The notes under the pieces are model-generated. The model saw nothing but the letters and a program-made list of their open reading frames with translations. It did not search any database and was not told the origin of the DNA. DNA of 22,526 nt from Nostoc commune NIES-4072 (GTDB lineage: Bacteria > Cyanobacteriota > Cyanobacteriia > Cyanobacteriales > Nostocaceae), in the NCBI RefSeq assembly GCF_003113895.1, contig NZ_BDUD01000003.1, positions 1 through 22,526 on the forward strand, written 5' to 3'. The position numbers were made by a program, and so were the translations under genes. This document shows positions 8,583 to 17,110 of the stretch, piece by piece; the stretch's first letter is position 1, and every line of letters starts with the position of its first letter.

Positions 8583-8680
8583 ACGCATGTATTCTGTTTT
8601 GATGAAATTAATAAATTATAGTACACAGTTTGATAAACTACTTTAAGTTAATTAGTAGTAATAGTGCTAATCTTGGTCAG

Positions 8681-9328
8681 ATGCAAATAGAAGAAATTTT
8701 AGCCCAACTAGAAAATAACACTAAGGAATTTCCTCGTTTAGCGTTAGAAAGAGCCATTGAAGAGCGAGAAACCATTACATCTATATTAATAGAAATTTTA
8801 GACAAACTGAGTAACAATTTAGAAGAGCTACTAGAAAAATCAGACTATATTTTACATATCCATGCTTTATATTTACTGGCACAATTTAGGGAAGTAGCAG
8901 CATATCCTGCAATTATCAAGTTTTTTTCAGTTCCTGGGGATGTGGCATTAGATGTAACTGGAGATATAGTAACTGAAGATTTATGCAGAATACTTGCTTC
9001 TGTTAGTGGTTCAAATATTGAGCCGATAAAGCAACTCATAGAAAATCCAGAAGCCAATGAATATGTAAGGGGTGCTGCATTAGAAGCATTATTGGTTTTA
9101 ATAGCTCAAGAAGTCATTACTAGAGAACAGGTGATACAATATTATGCCAAGCTGTTTTCTACTTTAGATAAAGAAGATTATTATATCCAAACTACTTTAG
9201 TAACCAATAGCGCACAGCTTTGTGCAGTCGAACTGCAAGAACAAATAGATCGGGCATTTGAAGAAGAATTGGTTGATTTGTTTTTTATTGACCAAGAAGA
9301 TGTAACCCGGATTTCTCACAAGCAGTAA
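8681..9328 (+). pseudogene. DUF1186-like protein, 3' end replaced by IS terminus
   Basis: Starts MQIEEILAQLENNTKEFP and continues with a repeated all-helical pattern: LHIHALYLLAQFREVAAYPAI, ALDVTGDIVTEDLCRILASV, IEPIKQLIENPEANEYVRGAAL and ALLVLIAQEVITREQ. This matches the DUF1186 (HEAT-like) family. The family usually goes on with a further segment after FFIDQEDV, often with a SEC-C zinc motif. Here the frame crosses into the IS at 9306 and ends RISHKQ, so the last residues come from the IS end. The ATG at 8681 is preferred over the TTG at 8630 by comparison with the family's start. Its function is unknown; loss of the tail may or may not inactivate it. Confidence 0.7.
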
Positions 9329-9613
9329 AAAATCAATTTACATAACCTGATGTGAGACATTTTTTTGATACATCATCAATGGAAACTTAGACGGGGAGGT
9401 AAATTAAGTATAAAATCGCAGTTATCAAGATAAAATAATCACTATATTTTTATTAGTAATGAAATCGAAATGCTCTGTTCATAACAATTTTGCATTACAA
9501 AACCAGACTTGGATAAAACCAAGCCCAAAGTATCATTAATTAGAGATTCAGAAAATGCACCTTGACTTGACATTAAGCGGTATTCGGGAGCATTTTTAAG
9601 CATCTGTAAGCAG

Positions 9614-9622
9614 CACCAAAGA
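9614..9622. repeat. 9-bp target duplication of MITE copy 3, left
   Basis: CACCAAAGA directly precedes the MITE; the identical 9 bases follow it at 9772-9780. Confidence 0.93.
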
Positions 9623-9771
9623 GGGAGCAACGCGATTTTGTGAGGTGCTAAAATCTGGGACGTATATAGCTTGTTTCAGGATGCGATCGCAACTAAAAAA
9701 CCAGATTTTGTTGAGAATATAGGGGTGTAATTGAGAACTAAACCCCGATCTCACTTTTTCGCGTTGCTCCC
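9623..9771 (-). mobile_element. 149-bp MITE, copy 3 (inverted)
   Basis: Exact reverse complement of copies 1, 2 and 4. It is bounded by the perfect 9-bp duplication CACCAAAGA (9614-9622 and 9772-9780). It is inserted in the C-terminal codons of the IS1380 transposase. Deleting it plus one duplication copy joins PSKHIFG to AAYRCLKM in frame, which fixes the element ends exactly. Confidence 0.96.
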
Positions 9772-9780
9772 CACCAAAGA
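9772..9780. repeat. 9-bp target duplication of MITE copy 3, right
   Basis: CACCAAAGA follows the MITE directly; it is the second copy of the sequence at 9614-9622. Confidence 0.93.
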
Positions 9781-10199
9781 TATGTTTGGAAGGACTTGAG
9801 CTACTAATCGCAATTAAAATTCGGCGTGCGCTGACAGTAATTAGCGCTCCTAACTTCAATAATTTGGTACGTATAGTTCCAACTTGAGCGTTTTGTAGTT
9901 CCGTCCTTGCCAAACATTGCGATCGCAATGCATTCATCAAAACGTAAGCTATAGAAGAAAACCATAAACGTAATTGATTTCCTACAAATGTGTGTGTACT
10001 GGTTCTATCACTAAAAAGTTCCAATTGTTGTTCCTTAAAGCGATTTTCCATCTCGCCTCGCTTACAATATTTTTGTGTGTATAGTTGACTTGGTGATACT
10101 TTATTGGCAAGAAGAGAAGTTACAACAAAACGAATATTAGTCCCCTTCGCTCCATACTCAAGTTTCGAGACAACACGACGACTACGACTCCAAGAATCA

Positions 10200-10415
10200 C
10201 CGAAACAGTGCTGAGTGCTGAGTAACGAGTGCTGAGTAAAAAAAGTAATAAGCGCACTCAGCACAAAAGGTTTGAAGCCCCAGCATGCGGTATGGAAAAA
10301 CAAAAAAAGATTTATTTCGAGATGCGTAGCACGAGAAATAATGCGTCCTTACTTCAATCCCCTAGATTTATCTATGGGGTTACTCAGCACTCAGCACTCA
10401 GCACTCAGCACTCCT
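10200..10415. repeat. Tandem-repeat-bounded insertion in transposase
   Basis: Both ends are built from the decamer AGTGCTGAGT in opposite orientations: 10207-10238 (AGTGCTGAGTGCTGAGT, then AACG and a further unit) and 10382-10413 (ACTCAGC repeated four times). Between them is about 140 bases with a stem CCCCTAGAT/ATCTATGGGG near 10360-10380. The piece separates LDYQTLQ from DSWSRS of the transposase. No target duplication could be seen. It resembles known short tandem repeats of Nostoc genomes with an inverted layout that lets it fold as one large hairpin. Confidence 0.65.
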
Positions 10416-11303
10416 GAAGAGTTTGGTAGTCTAAAGACTTATACCAAATTGAGTTCTCAATCAGTTCAGATGCAAGTTGAGGCAGTTCTTCATCTGGAAT
10501 AAATAGAGTTTCTAAAAATGAAACTATTGGTGACAGTTTTTGCTCAAACTCGTTTTCAGCCTTACTTTGTGTCGCTATAGTCATCTGAATTAAACGACTA
10601 TTTTGCGCCAATCCAAAAACGTAATCAACTCCGGTTTGGGACTCACACCATCCCATGATATTTTCCCTGGAATAGGCACTATCTCCACGTACTAAAATCT
10701 CAACATTTTTCCATTTTTGACGTATTTGTTTAATAACTCTCTGTAATTCTTCTAAGGCTCCTCCTGCTGGGTCTACATTAGAAGGGCGAAGTTTGGCTGC
10801 CAATAAGTGTTTTCCACAAAAAATATAAAGTGGAGCATAACAGTATCCTCCATAATAACTATTGAGATTTAATGTACTCTTTCCTGCTAGAATAACTGGT
10901 TCATTTTCTAGTCCAATTGTTTTTCCTAATGCTAGAGCAAACATCGGGTCATGACCCCGGATTTCTCGTGGTCATTCAAGTCTTCGTATCCCATGACTAA
11001 CCCGTATATTCTTTGTCTAATTAGGTTTTCTATCAAATGGTCAATCCGATTTGGCTTTCGGTAATCTTGGAAACACTGTGCAAACTGTGATGTGATTTGC
11101 AGTTTTCTGTCTATTTCAGCAATTAGGCTTAATCCGGCATCGGATGTTACTTGTCCACCCTGGAAATTAACTACAACCGGGCGTGACTTTTCAACTGAGA
11201 ATTTGAATTGTTTTGGTGTACGATCTGTTAATACTGGGGTCATGCTTTATAGCTGCTGAAATGCTTATCCTATATACATTGTCGCAGTTTTTGACCCCTT
11301 TTT

Positions 11304-12623
11304 TTATCTCTTTGTGAGAAATCCGGGCTCAATAGACAAAGACTTGACCGCACCATCCGGCAACCAGATATCAGCGAACTTACTACGGTTGCAACCTTTG
11401 TGATCTGTGAAATGCGACCGCAGAATGGTATTAGCAGGCTGCGACCCTAGCTTGTACTTGGGTAACTTGCGCCCCCCAACCCGTTCAATCAACAATGGTG
11501 TTGGCGCATTCCCGGCTAAAAATTTCTCCAAAGCTTGCCGTTGTTTAGGGAGTAGTTGGGAATCGGTCATGGTGGGGATGAGATGCGCGATACCTTCGGC
11601 ACACTTCGTGAACGCCTCGTACCAACTGCAAGGTTTAGCTCCCGAAGGTAAGGCAACGCGACAACCTCTACTGGCAACCAGAACTAACCGCCGCCGCGCC
11701 TGGGGCAGTCCAAAATCAGCCATATTCACCACGCTGCAATCGACCGAGTACCCCTCTTGCTCCAAAGCTGACAGGATAATACTGAAACTCTGACTGTTCT
11801 GATAGCGCGGCACATTTTCGAGCGTAAACACCCGTGGTTGCAACTGTCGGATGGCTTCAGCTACTGCGATCGCTGCACTCAAATCGTCAGCCGTTTCAAT
11901 GCCTTTTCCTGCCTTAGCTGTGTGAGCTTGGCTGAAGTTGGCACATACTGGGGAGGCATGGAGGTAATCGGGGCGGCGGGGAAAACCTAGAAATCCTAAC
12001 CGTGCTATTTCTTGGACTGTTAGTTGGATTATTCTACAGCCATACTCGCTAAAGTTGCGGTGATGATTGAGAGCGATCGCCCTGCTCAAGTCTGGTTTTG
12101 TGGGGTCGAACTCCACTGCAATGACTGGGCGAATCCCGGCTTGCACCATCCCCGCTTCTATCCCGCCGCCACCTGCGAAAAGTACTATGGCGATCGGGGC
12201 ATCATCTGGCAGAACTGGTTTTTTATCTGTGTTATCAAAATTTTTGCAGACATCTAATTTTAGTGATGTTTTTTTGGATTTCGCTTTTTTGATAAAAGCG
12301 ATGATATTCTCTCGTGTTGCCCCTTCCTGTTGCATTGAGCGAATTATAGAGACAGCGCCAGGGGGAATTGAGCCGATACTTCGTCCAATACACACTCCAT
12401 CAACTCGTTCTTCCCAGTTAAAACCCCATCGCCACTGAGTCGGGTTGTCTGGGTCACGCTCACATATAACTCGTGGGTAAAAGACTATTGAACCATCAAG
12501 TAGCTTTTTCTTTTCGAGGTACGGGTATAGGCATCCTTGGCTATGCAGTTGTATGCTTTTAAGGTCGTCCTCTAAGAATTTTTCGGGTATTGCAGATAAC
12601 TCAGCTATTACTGATTTAGTCAT
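11304..12623 (-). pseudogene. Cytosine-C5 DNA methyltransferase, C-terminus replaced by IS end
   Basis: 439 residues as read. Residues 1-140 are an extra N-terminal region (TQWRWGFNWEERVDG, IPPGAVSIIRSM) seen in some cyanobacterial methylases. Then come motif I VLFAGGGGIEAG (147-158), the motif IV cysteine in SPVCANFS (Cys227; the usual PCQ is PVC-A), motif VI LENV (268-271) and motif VIII QARRR (308-312). The target recognition region follows (about 330-420). After LSIE (residue 432) the frame enters the IS and ends PGFLTKR. Normal proteins go on with the LQGFP and GNAVP motifs (IX and X), so the SAM/structure-closing part is missing. It is translationally coupled to the ASCH gene (ATGA overlap at 12620-12623). 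The methylase activity is probably lost. Confidence 0.8.
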
Positions 12624-13012
12624 GCAGCCACCTCCATGACCAAATCATCGGGTACTTCAAAAATCCCCAACCGCCCAATATAAGGAATCGGTATAATCTC
12701 GCGTGGATTCTCCAGATGCCAATGGTATTGCCCAGCCATCCCCCAGCCAGATGCAACTTGTGAGAACTTGCAATCTACTATTGTGACAATGCCAATAACT
12801 TGACCGCGACGTAGAGAGATTAATTCTGGGATTACTACCCCCATCCCTTGGCAAAATTCTCTTGCTAGCTGGTACTCTTTCTTGGTACAGGTTTTTGCAG
12901 CATGAATGAGAATATCACCCCGGTAATTGATGGGCCAGCCTCGGTTTTCAACATTTTTGAGAGCATAAATAATTGCCCATGCCCAAGGCTGACGAACTGA
13001 AAGTGCTTTCAT
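12620..13012 (-). CDS. ASCH-domain protein
   Basis: 130 residues, starting MKALSVRQPWAWAIIYALKNVENRGWPINYRG (ASCH signature SVRQPWA, then VENR and a beta-barrel). The middle has VIGIVTIVDC and the end YIGRLGIFEVPDD. ASCH/PUA-like domains bind RNA or modified bases, and related ones act as nucleases. The stop overlaps the methylase start by 4 bases (ATGA), so the two are one operon. GGAG lies about 14 bases upstream. A link to reading or processing methylated DNA is suggested only by the coupling. Confidence 0.82.
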   Translation of the reverse strand: MKALSVRQPWAWAIIYALKNVENRGWPINYRGDILIHAAKTCTKKEYQLAREFCQGMGVVIPELISLRRGQVIGIVTIVDCKFSQVASGWGMAGQYHWHLENPREIIPIPYIGRLGIFEVPDDLVMEVAA

Positions 13013-13192
13013 GGGTTTTAAAACTCCAGCAATTGAATGTATGCGTCTTTCTTCCGCGATCGCTGGATGTGGATGTAGCTTTGAACGCAGTCCGTTGCAG
13101 ATTGTGGCGATAGCTCCAAGTTCTATTAGGCTTGAGAGAAATTATGTTTGTGTCATCATAGAAAAGGGTAAAAGGTGGAGTTGAAAGGGATT

Positions 13193-13534
13193 ATGACTTC
13201 TTCAAGTCAGCCAGAAAACATCAGTAGTAGATTAGATGACATTGATACTCGCCTGGAAGAACTAGGTGACGAACTAGATTTAATTCGCACAATACAAGAC
13301 GGCAGTCGCAGAGAAACACGGAGTAACTCACAAACTGTTGCTCGATTAGAGCGCACAGTAAGGGAACTAAGTGATATTGCTCGTTTACATCAAGAAGGCT
13401 TGCGTATTGCACAACGTGAAGCCGAACGCGATCGTCTTGAGTTTCGAGAAGCTCAACAGGAGTTTCGAGAAGAAATCCGCCGAATTTGGGAATATTTACG
13501 CGATCGCAACGGCGGCAGCAGTACACCCAATTAA
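13193..13534 (+). CDS. Coiled-coil protein, hypothetical (113 aa)
   Basis: The product is very hydrophilic and helical, with heptad-like spacing of Leu/Ile (SRLDDIDTRLEELGDELDLI, then ARLERTVRELSDIARLHQEGL and QREAERDRLEFREAQQEF). There are no membrane or signal segments. AAAGGG precedes the ATG by about 5 bases, so 13193 is chosen over the GTG at 13175. Similar small coiled-coil proteins are common in cyanobacteria, with no known role. The gene ends 15 bases before the convergent helicase stop. Confidence 0.65.
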   Translation: MTSSSQPENISSRLDDIDTRLEELGDELDLIRTIQDGSRRETRSNSQTVARLERTVRELSDIARLHQEGLRIAQREAERDRLEFREAQQEFREEIRRIWEYLRDRNGGSSTPN

Positions 13535-13549
13535 TTAACTCCATCGCCT

Positions 13550-14929
13550 TCACCTCGCCAAGTTCAAAAATTTCGATGTAGATAAGTCGCACAACATGGT
13601 CGCAGTGCCGAGTTTACCGTAAAGGCGGTTTTTCTCAACAATCAACTCAATAGTGCGTTCTCGCTTCGAGTTGCCGAAGGCATCGCTTGGGTCTTTTGTG
13701 TAGACAGCATCGCGGTAAAGCATGATTAACTGGTCACAAACCTCAAAGATTTCGCCAGAGTTACGAAGTAAATGACGATTGGGGCGTTTATCAGCCGTTG
13801 TTTGATTCCCCCGATTAATTTGACAACCTAAGAAAACAGGGATTTTGTGAGACTTGGCAATATCCCGAATCTGACGGGTAATCTTGCCGACTTCAAAAGC
13901 CATGTTTCCGCCGGATTCCAAAGGAATCTGTTGCAAGTAATCAATAAACACAGCCCCAATAGAACCACCGAATTCGGCAATGGCACGGCGCACAGCAGAA
14001 GCGATCATTGTGGTTGTAGGGGAGGAATGCTCGTAAACCTTCCAAGGCAGTTCCACCATCTGTCCTATGCCTTGTGCTATTTGTTCCCAGTAACATTGAG
14101 TATTGGTTTGAATCATAGAAGCGTCTACGCCTGTGATTCGAGCTAGCATTCGGGCATTGAGTTGATTCTTATCCATTTCTGGAGTTACATACAGAACTGG
14201 CTTTCCAAGTTTGGTCATGATTTCGTAAGCATAAGAAATCATGAAGTGGGTTTTGCCCATGTGGGATTCAGCAGCTACTACAACTAAGCTGCTGGGGTAA
14301 ATGCCACCGGTGATATTTTCCAAGTCGTACCAACCAACTTTGTCGCCTGCCATATTCCCCATCTCCAGCTTTTGAAAAAGTTCAATGCCCATGTCTTGTG
14401 CTGAGAAAACCAAAGAGCGTTCATCGCTTTGATTTTGAGTTACAGTGAAAACTTTCGCCTCAGCAAGTCCAAGGACAAGTGGTAGTTCAGTCTGCGTCTC
14501 GTAACCGAGTTGAACAATTTCATTGCCCACTTTGATTAGCTGCCGCCGTCGATATTTCTCCATCACCAAATCAGCCAAAGCATCAATGTTGACGGCTGAT
14601 ACAGTGCGGTCTACCAGAGTCGCTAACTTGTTTCTGCCACCAACGCGATTAAGCAGATTGTGGTCAGCCAACCATGAGGTGACGCTTAGTAAATCTGTAG
14701 GTTGGTATGTAGCATGAAGCTGGACTGCGGCTTGATAAATATCTTTGTGAGCGCTGATGTAAAAGGCTTCAACGCTTAGGCGATCGCTGATTCTGGTTAT
14801 TGCTTCTGGGTCGAGCATAATTCCCCCCAAAATAGCAACTTCCGCTTCGATATTTTGTGGAGGCAAGTTGTCAAGTGACCTATCAGGGTGAAAAGAAACT
14901 ACGTTGTCTTGATTGCTGTACATAATCAT
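13550..14929 (-). CDS. DnaB-type replicative helicase
   Basis: 459 residues, the normal DnaB length. The N-terminal signature PPQNIEAEVAILGG is at 23-36. The RecA-like ATPase has Walker A AESHMGKT at 220-227 and Walker B AVFIDYLQQI at 326-335, followed by the conserved GEIFEVCDQLIMLYRD near the end. DnaB is a hexameric 5'-3' helicase at the replication fork, loaded by the initiator or a loader. The start is 3 bases after the stop of the upstream gene (TAG AGC ATG), so they are one operon. Divergence in the Walker A (E for the usual R/G, H for P) suggests a plasmid or phage-type copy rather than the chromosomal one. Together with the parAB remnants it points to an autonomous replicon. Confidence 0.9.
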   Translation of the reverse strand: MIMYSNQDNVVSFHPDRSLDNLPPQNIEAEVAILGGIMLDPEAITRISDRLSVEAFYISAHKDIYQAAVQLHATYQPTDLLSVTSWLADHNLLNRVGGRNKLATLVDRTVSAVNIDALADLVMEKYRRRQLIKVGNEIVQLGYETQTELPLVLGLAEAKVFTVTQNQSDERSLVFSAQDMGIELFQKLEMGNMAGDKVGWYDLENITGGIYPSSLVVVAAESHMGKTHFMISYAYEIMTKLGKPVLYVTPEMDKNQLNARMLARITGVDASMIQTNTQCYWEQIAQGIGQMVELPWKVYEHSSPTTTMIASAVRRAIAEFGGSIGAVFIDYLQQIPLESGGNMAFEVGKITRQIRDIAKSHKIPVFLGCQINRGNQTTADKRPNRHLLRNSGEIFEVCDQLIMLYRDAVYTKDPSDAFGNSKRERTIELIVEKNRLYGKLGTATMLCDLSTSKFLNLAR

Positions 14930-14932
14930 GCT

Positions 14933-15708
14933 CTAGCGTGCTAATTTTAACTGCGCTTCAACTTCTCGCAAATTCGTGGAAGAGGGTCTGGTGTTGCTCG
15001 GAACTTTTGGGGAAGAAACTGCGGCTTGAAGTTTCGCTTTTAGCTCCAGCATTTGTGGGCTGTGTTGATAATCATTGGATGGAACCCGAATGGATTGCTC
15101 TTGCTGACGGCGTATCCGGTCTTGTGCCAAGGCATCTTCGAGCGAACTGTTAGTGGTGTTTTTTACTTTGTGAGCCAAAGCAGTATGCTGTTGAGGTAGG
15201 GGTTGTTTTTCTGTTTGCAATGCTTGGTGATAACGCTGCATCAGGTTCGTCCACCCCCCTTTGGTTTTCTCCCAGGTGTTCATGACTGCGATCGCATGAT
15301 CTATTTCCTGTCGTGCGGAGCGTTTCGATTTAGTGGCTAATTCAGCAGCCAGGAAGTCCACGACTATCGGGTTGAAGTTCTGGTACAAGTTATTCAGCTT
15401 TCGCTCTCCATTGCGCCAAGGTAAAACCCAGCGATTCCACTTGATTGAGTCTCTAACAAGCAGTGGGACAGAATCATCACTCATAACAGTTGGGTCTGTT
15501 AGCCAGGCATCAATCAGTTCTTTCACGTTCCGGGCTGTCTTGTAGGGACAGGTTAGTTGCGGTTTATTCGATTGTTCGGATTTGTCGAACGACCCCGCCG
15601 CAATAGTTGATCCTCTTGAGGGGTTATCGGTTTGTTGCGAAGACTCGGAATTTTTTAACAACAAAGCGGGTTGTTGTGGGGTTGGTTCTTCGAGTTCAAT
15701 TTCTTCCG
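14933..15708 (-). pseudogene. Helicase-linked protein of unknown function, 5' end cut by MITE copy 4
   Basis: About 258 native residues, from PEEIELEEPTPQQPALLL to VEAQLKLAR. A central block (WNRWVLPWRNGERKLNNLYQ, then IVVDFLAAELATKSKRSAR) is followed by a Gln/Ser-rich, probably disordered tail. I do not recognise the family. It precedes the DnaB-like gene by 3 bases, so it may be a helicase partner, loader or primase-like factor; that is position-based only. The native start is missing: the frame opens through the MITE and the only available start is a TTG within it (15748), giving 13 MITE-encoded residues fused in front. No ATG occurs in the native part for over 70 codons. Confidence 0.5.
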
Positions 15709-15856
15709 GGAGCAACGCGAAAAAGTGAGATCGGGGTTTAGTTCTCAATTACACCCCTATATTCTCAACAAAATCTGGTTTTTTAGTTGCGATCGCATCC
15801 TGAAACAAGCTATATACGTCCCAGATTTTAGCACCTCACAAAATCGCGTTGCTCCC
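15708..15856 (+). mobile_element. 149-bp MITE, copy 4
   Basis: Identical to copies 1 and 2 in sequence and orientation. The flanks ATTTCTTCC and GTTGCTTCA do not match. Its left side cuts the minus-strand helicase-linked gene and its right side cuts a plus-strand Rpn-type gene, so two unrelated truncated genes meet at this element. Confidence 0.92.
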
Positions 15857-16481
15857 GTTGCTTCATGCGCGATACTGGGGGATGACAACATCAACTGGCG
15901 ACCATCGCAGTTTGGGTACGATTTGTTTGGTTGTACGGTTGATTTTCAGTTTCCTGTAATCAAGCTGCTAGACTATAAACATTGGTTGTCGGAGCTAGAA
16001 GCCAGTCGTAACCCCTTTGCTACGGTGGTAATGGCTCACGAATGCAGCAGTGCAAACCCGCAGTAATAGGTCGCAAAGGAAACAATCAAAACTGAATTTA
16101 GTGCGTCGGTTGTATGAGCAAGGATTTGAACGCGAGGCTGTTGTTAACCTTTTGGCTTTTATTGACTGGATGTTGACGCTACCATTAGATTTAGAGCGAG
16201 AATTTCAACGGGAAGTAGAACAATTAGAGGCAGAACAACGTATGCAGTACGTGACATCATTTGAGCGAATTGCCCGAATGGAAGAATTGGTGGAAGCAAT
16301 AAAATTAGGCTTGGAACTCAAGTTTGGCCCTGAAGCATTAAACCTAGTGCCAGAAATTTCATCGTTGGAAGACGTTGAACTATTAAGAGCAGTGAGAAAT
16401 GGGATAAAAACAGCAACTACAGTCGATGAATTGCGTCAAATATACCAGTCCTCTACAACTGACAATCTGCTAGAAAATTAG
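15857..16481 (+). pseudogene. Rpn-type (PD-(D/E)XK) transposase-like protein, 5'-truncated and frameshifted
   Basis: From the MITE edge the frame reads VASCAILGDDNINWRPSQFGYDLFGC, then LLDYKHWLSELEASRNPFATVVMAH. It shifts frame at about 16040 and continues (start GTG at 16050) as NLVRRLYEQGFEREAVVNLLAFIDWMLTLP and YVTSFERIARMEE, a tail with the DUF4351-like pattern. Together these match the C-terminal two-thirds of the recombination-promoting-nuclease-like family common in cyanobacteria. About the first 100 residues, with the nuclease active-site lead-in, are missing, and the shift separates the rest. It is not functional. Confidence 0.78.
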
Positions 16482-16523
16482 CATTGAAGAATTTAATATT
16501 TAGTTTTCTAGGTTCAGTACACT

Positions 16524-16558
16524 TTAAGTGCTTAAATTAGTTCTAATTAAGCACTTAA
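16524..16558. terminator. 12-bp perfect inverted repeat, possible bidirectional terminator
   Basis: TTAAGTGCTTAA (16524-16535) and TTAAGCACTTAA (16547-16558) form a perfect 12-bp stem with an 11-base loop. It lies 42 bases after the Rpn-type gene and also contains the stop of the methylase fragment on the other strand. There is no strong T-run, so the terminator role is tentative. Confidence 0.4.
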
Positions 16559-16681
16559 CGAAGTATCTCCATCACGTTCCTCAACAGGCTGATCAAACTT
16601 CAGAGCCTCATCACCCCAACAATCCCAGCCGTCCCTAGACTCGCGTGCGAACATCTCCAGTTTGGTTATGTCTGGACACAG
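16547..16681 (-). pseudogene. C-terminal fragment of an MT-A70-type adenine methylase
   Basis: The minus-strand frame reads CPDITKLEMFARESRDGW, then DCWGDEALKFDQPVEE, and stops at TTA 16547-16549. KLEMFAR followed by GWDxWGDE is the C-terminal signature of plasmid and phage MT-A70-like N6-adenine methylases. A stop codon (16682-16684) lies immediately upstream, so only the last 44 residues remain. No catalytic DPPW is present. Confidence 0.6.
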
Positions 16682-16684
16682 TCA

Positions 16685-16826
16685 GTAGATCACAAACTTT
16701 TCCCCCAAGAGCGATCGCTAGAAAATTTTGTAGTCTGTAATACTTTTTATCAGCCACCGTTTAAGCAAGTATGTTGGTTATCTATAATATTTGCTTATAT
16801 CCAGGCGATAACTTAGTTTCTGAGAA
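16685..16826. other. Short AT-rich gap with a HIP1 site
   Basis: I see no gene between the methylase fragment and the transposase remnant. One GCGATCGC site is at about 16711. Confidence 0.4.
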
Positions 16827-17110
16827 CTAACCCGATGGAAGATAAATGCTTTCAACGACTTCATGTATTTTTTCAACAGCTTGACGTAAGAAAGCCAACA
16901 TTTGTTTGAGGCTAAACAGTTTACGGTAAATTAATCGTCCACCTTTCCTGGGTTGACTAATTTTTGCCCAGATGATATCTAATATCGTTACCAGACGGAA
17001 CTTTTTTCCAAGTTTTAGCTGTATTTTCAATACTGTCTCCACTACTAGCAGCTTTTATTAAAATCTCAAATAGAGTTTTTTGGTCGCAGACACCAGTAGT
17101 TTCAATGGAG
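16827..17110 (-). pseudogene. IS4/ISH3-like transposase, N- and C-terminal remnants joined
   Basis: The first part (minus, about 17110 to 16960) reads CDQKTLFEILIKAASSG and ENTAKTWKKVPSGNDIRYHLG, resembling the N-terminal helix region of such transposases (PSGNTVRxHL). The second part, in another frame, reads QPRKGGRLIYRKLFSLKQ and LRQAVEKIHEVVESIYLP, resembling the C-terminal end. The whole catalytic middle is deleted. Family assignment is from pattern only. Confidence 0.5.

Larger units (their letters stand above)
9573..11243 (-). pseudogene. IS1380-type transposase, broken in three places
   Basis: The N-terminal piece (10932-11243) has FQGGQVTSDAGLSLIAEID and GYEDLNDHE. The middle piece (to about 10415) has HDPMFALALGK, NVEILVRGDSAYSRENIMGWCE and LDYQTLQ. 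The C-terminal piece (10200 down) has DSWSRSRRVVSKLEYG, then the helical end. These are the conserved blocks of the IS1380 DDE transposase. Break 1 is a frameshift near 10956. Break 2 is the tandem-repeat insertion (about 10200-10415). Break 3 is MITE copy 3: without it, the frame would run on as HIFGAAYRCLKMLP and stop at 9573. The protein cannot be made. Confidence 0.88.
9306..11327 (-). mobile_element. IS1380-family insertion sequence, inactive and nested
   Basis: Both ends read CCCGGATTTCTCACAA inward (9306-9321 and 11312-11327). Removing the nested MITE with one target copy (158 bp) and a tandem-repeat insertion (about 210 bp) leaves about 1.65 kb, the usual IS1380 size. The transposase gene is on the minus strand. 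The flanks (GTAA left, CTCA right) do not match, so no target duplication remains, and genes on both sides are truncated, which suggests a deletion or rearrangement next to the element. Confidence 0.82.

Noticed and set aside
10382..10413. Tandem ACTCAGC repeats as a CRISPR array
   Set aside because: No spacers; units are contiguous, and the motif is a known type of short tandem repeat.
11407..12438. Several plus-strand frames of 77-128 codons
   Set aside because: Antisense to the C5 methylase gene, which has clear motifs.
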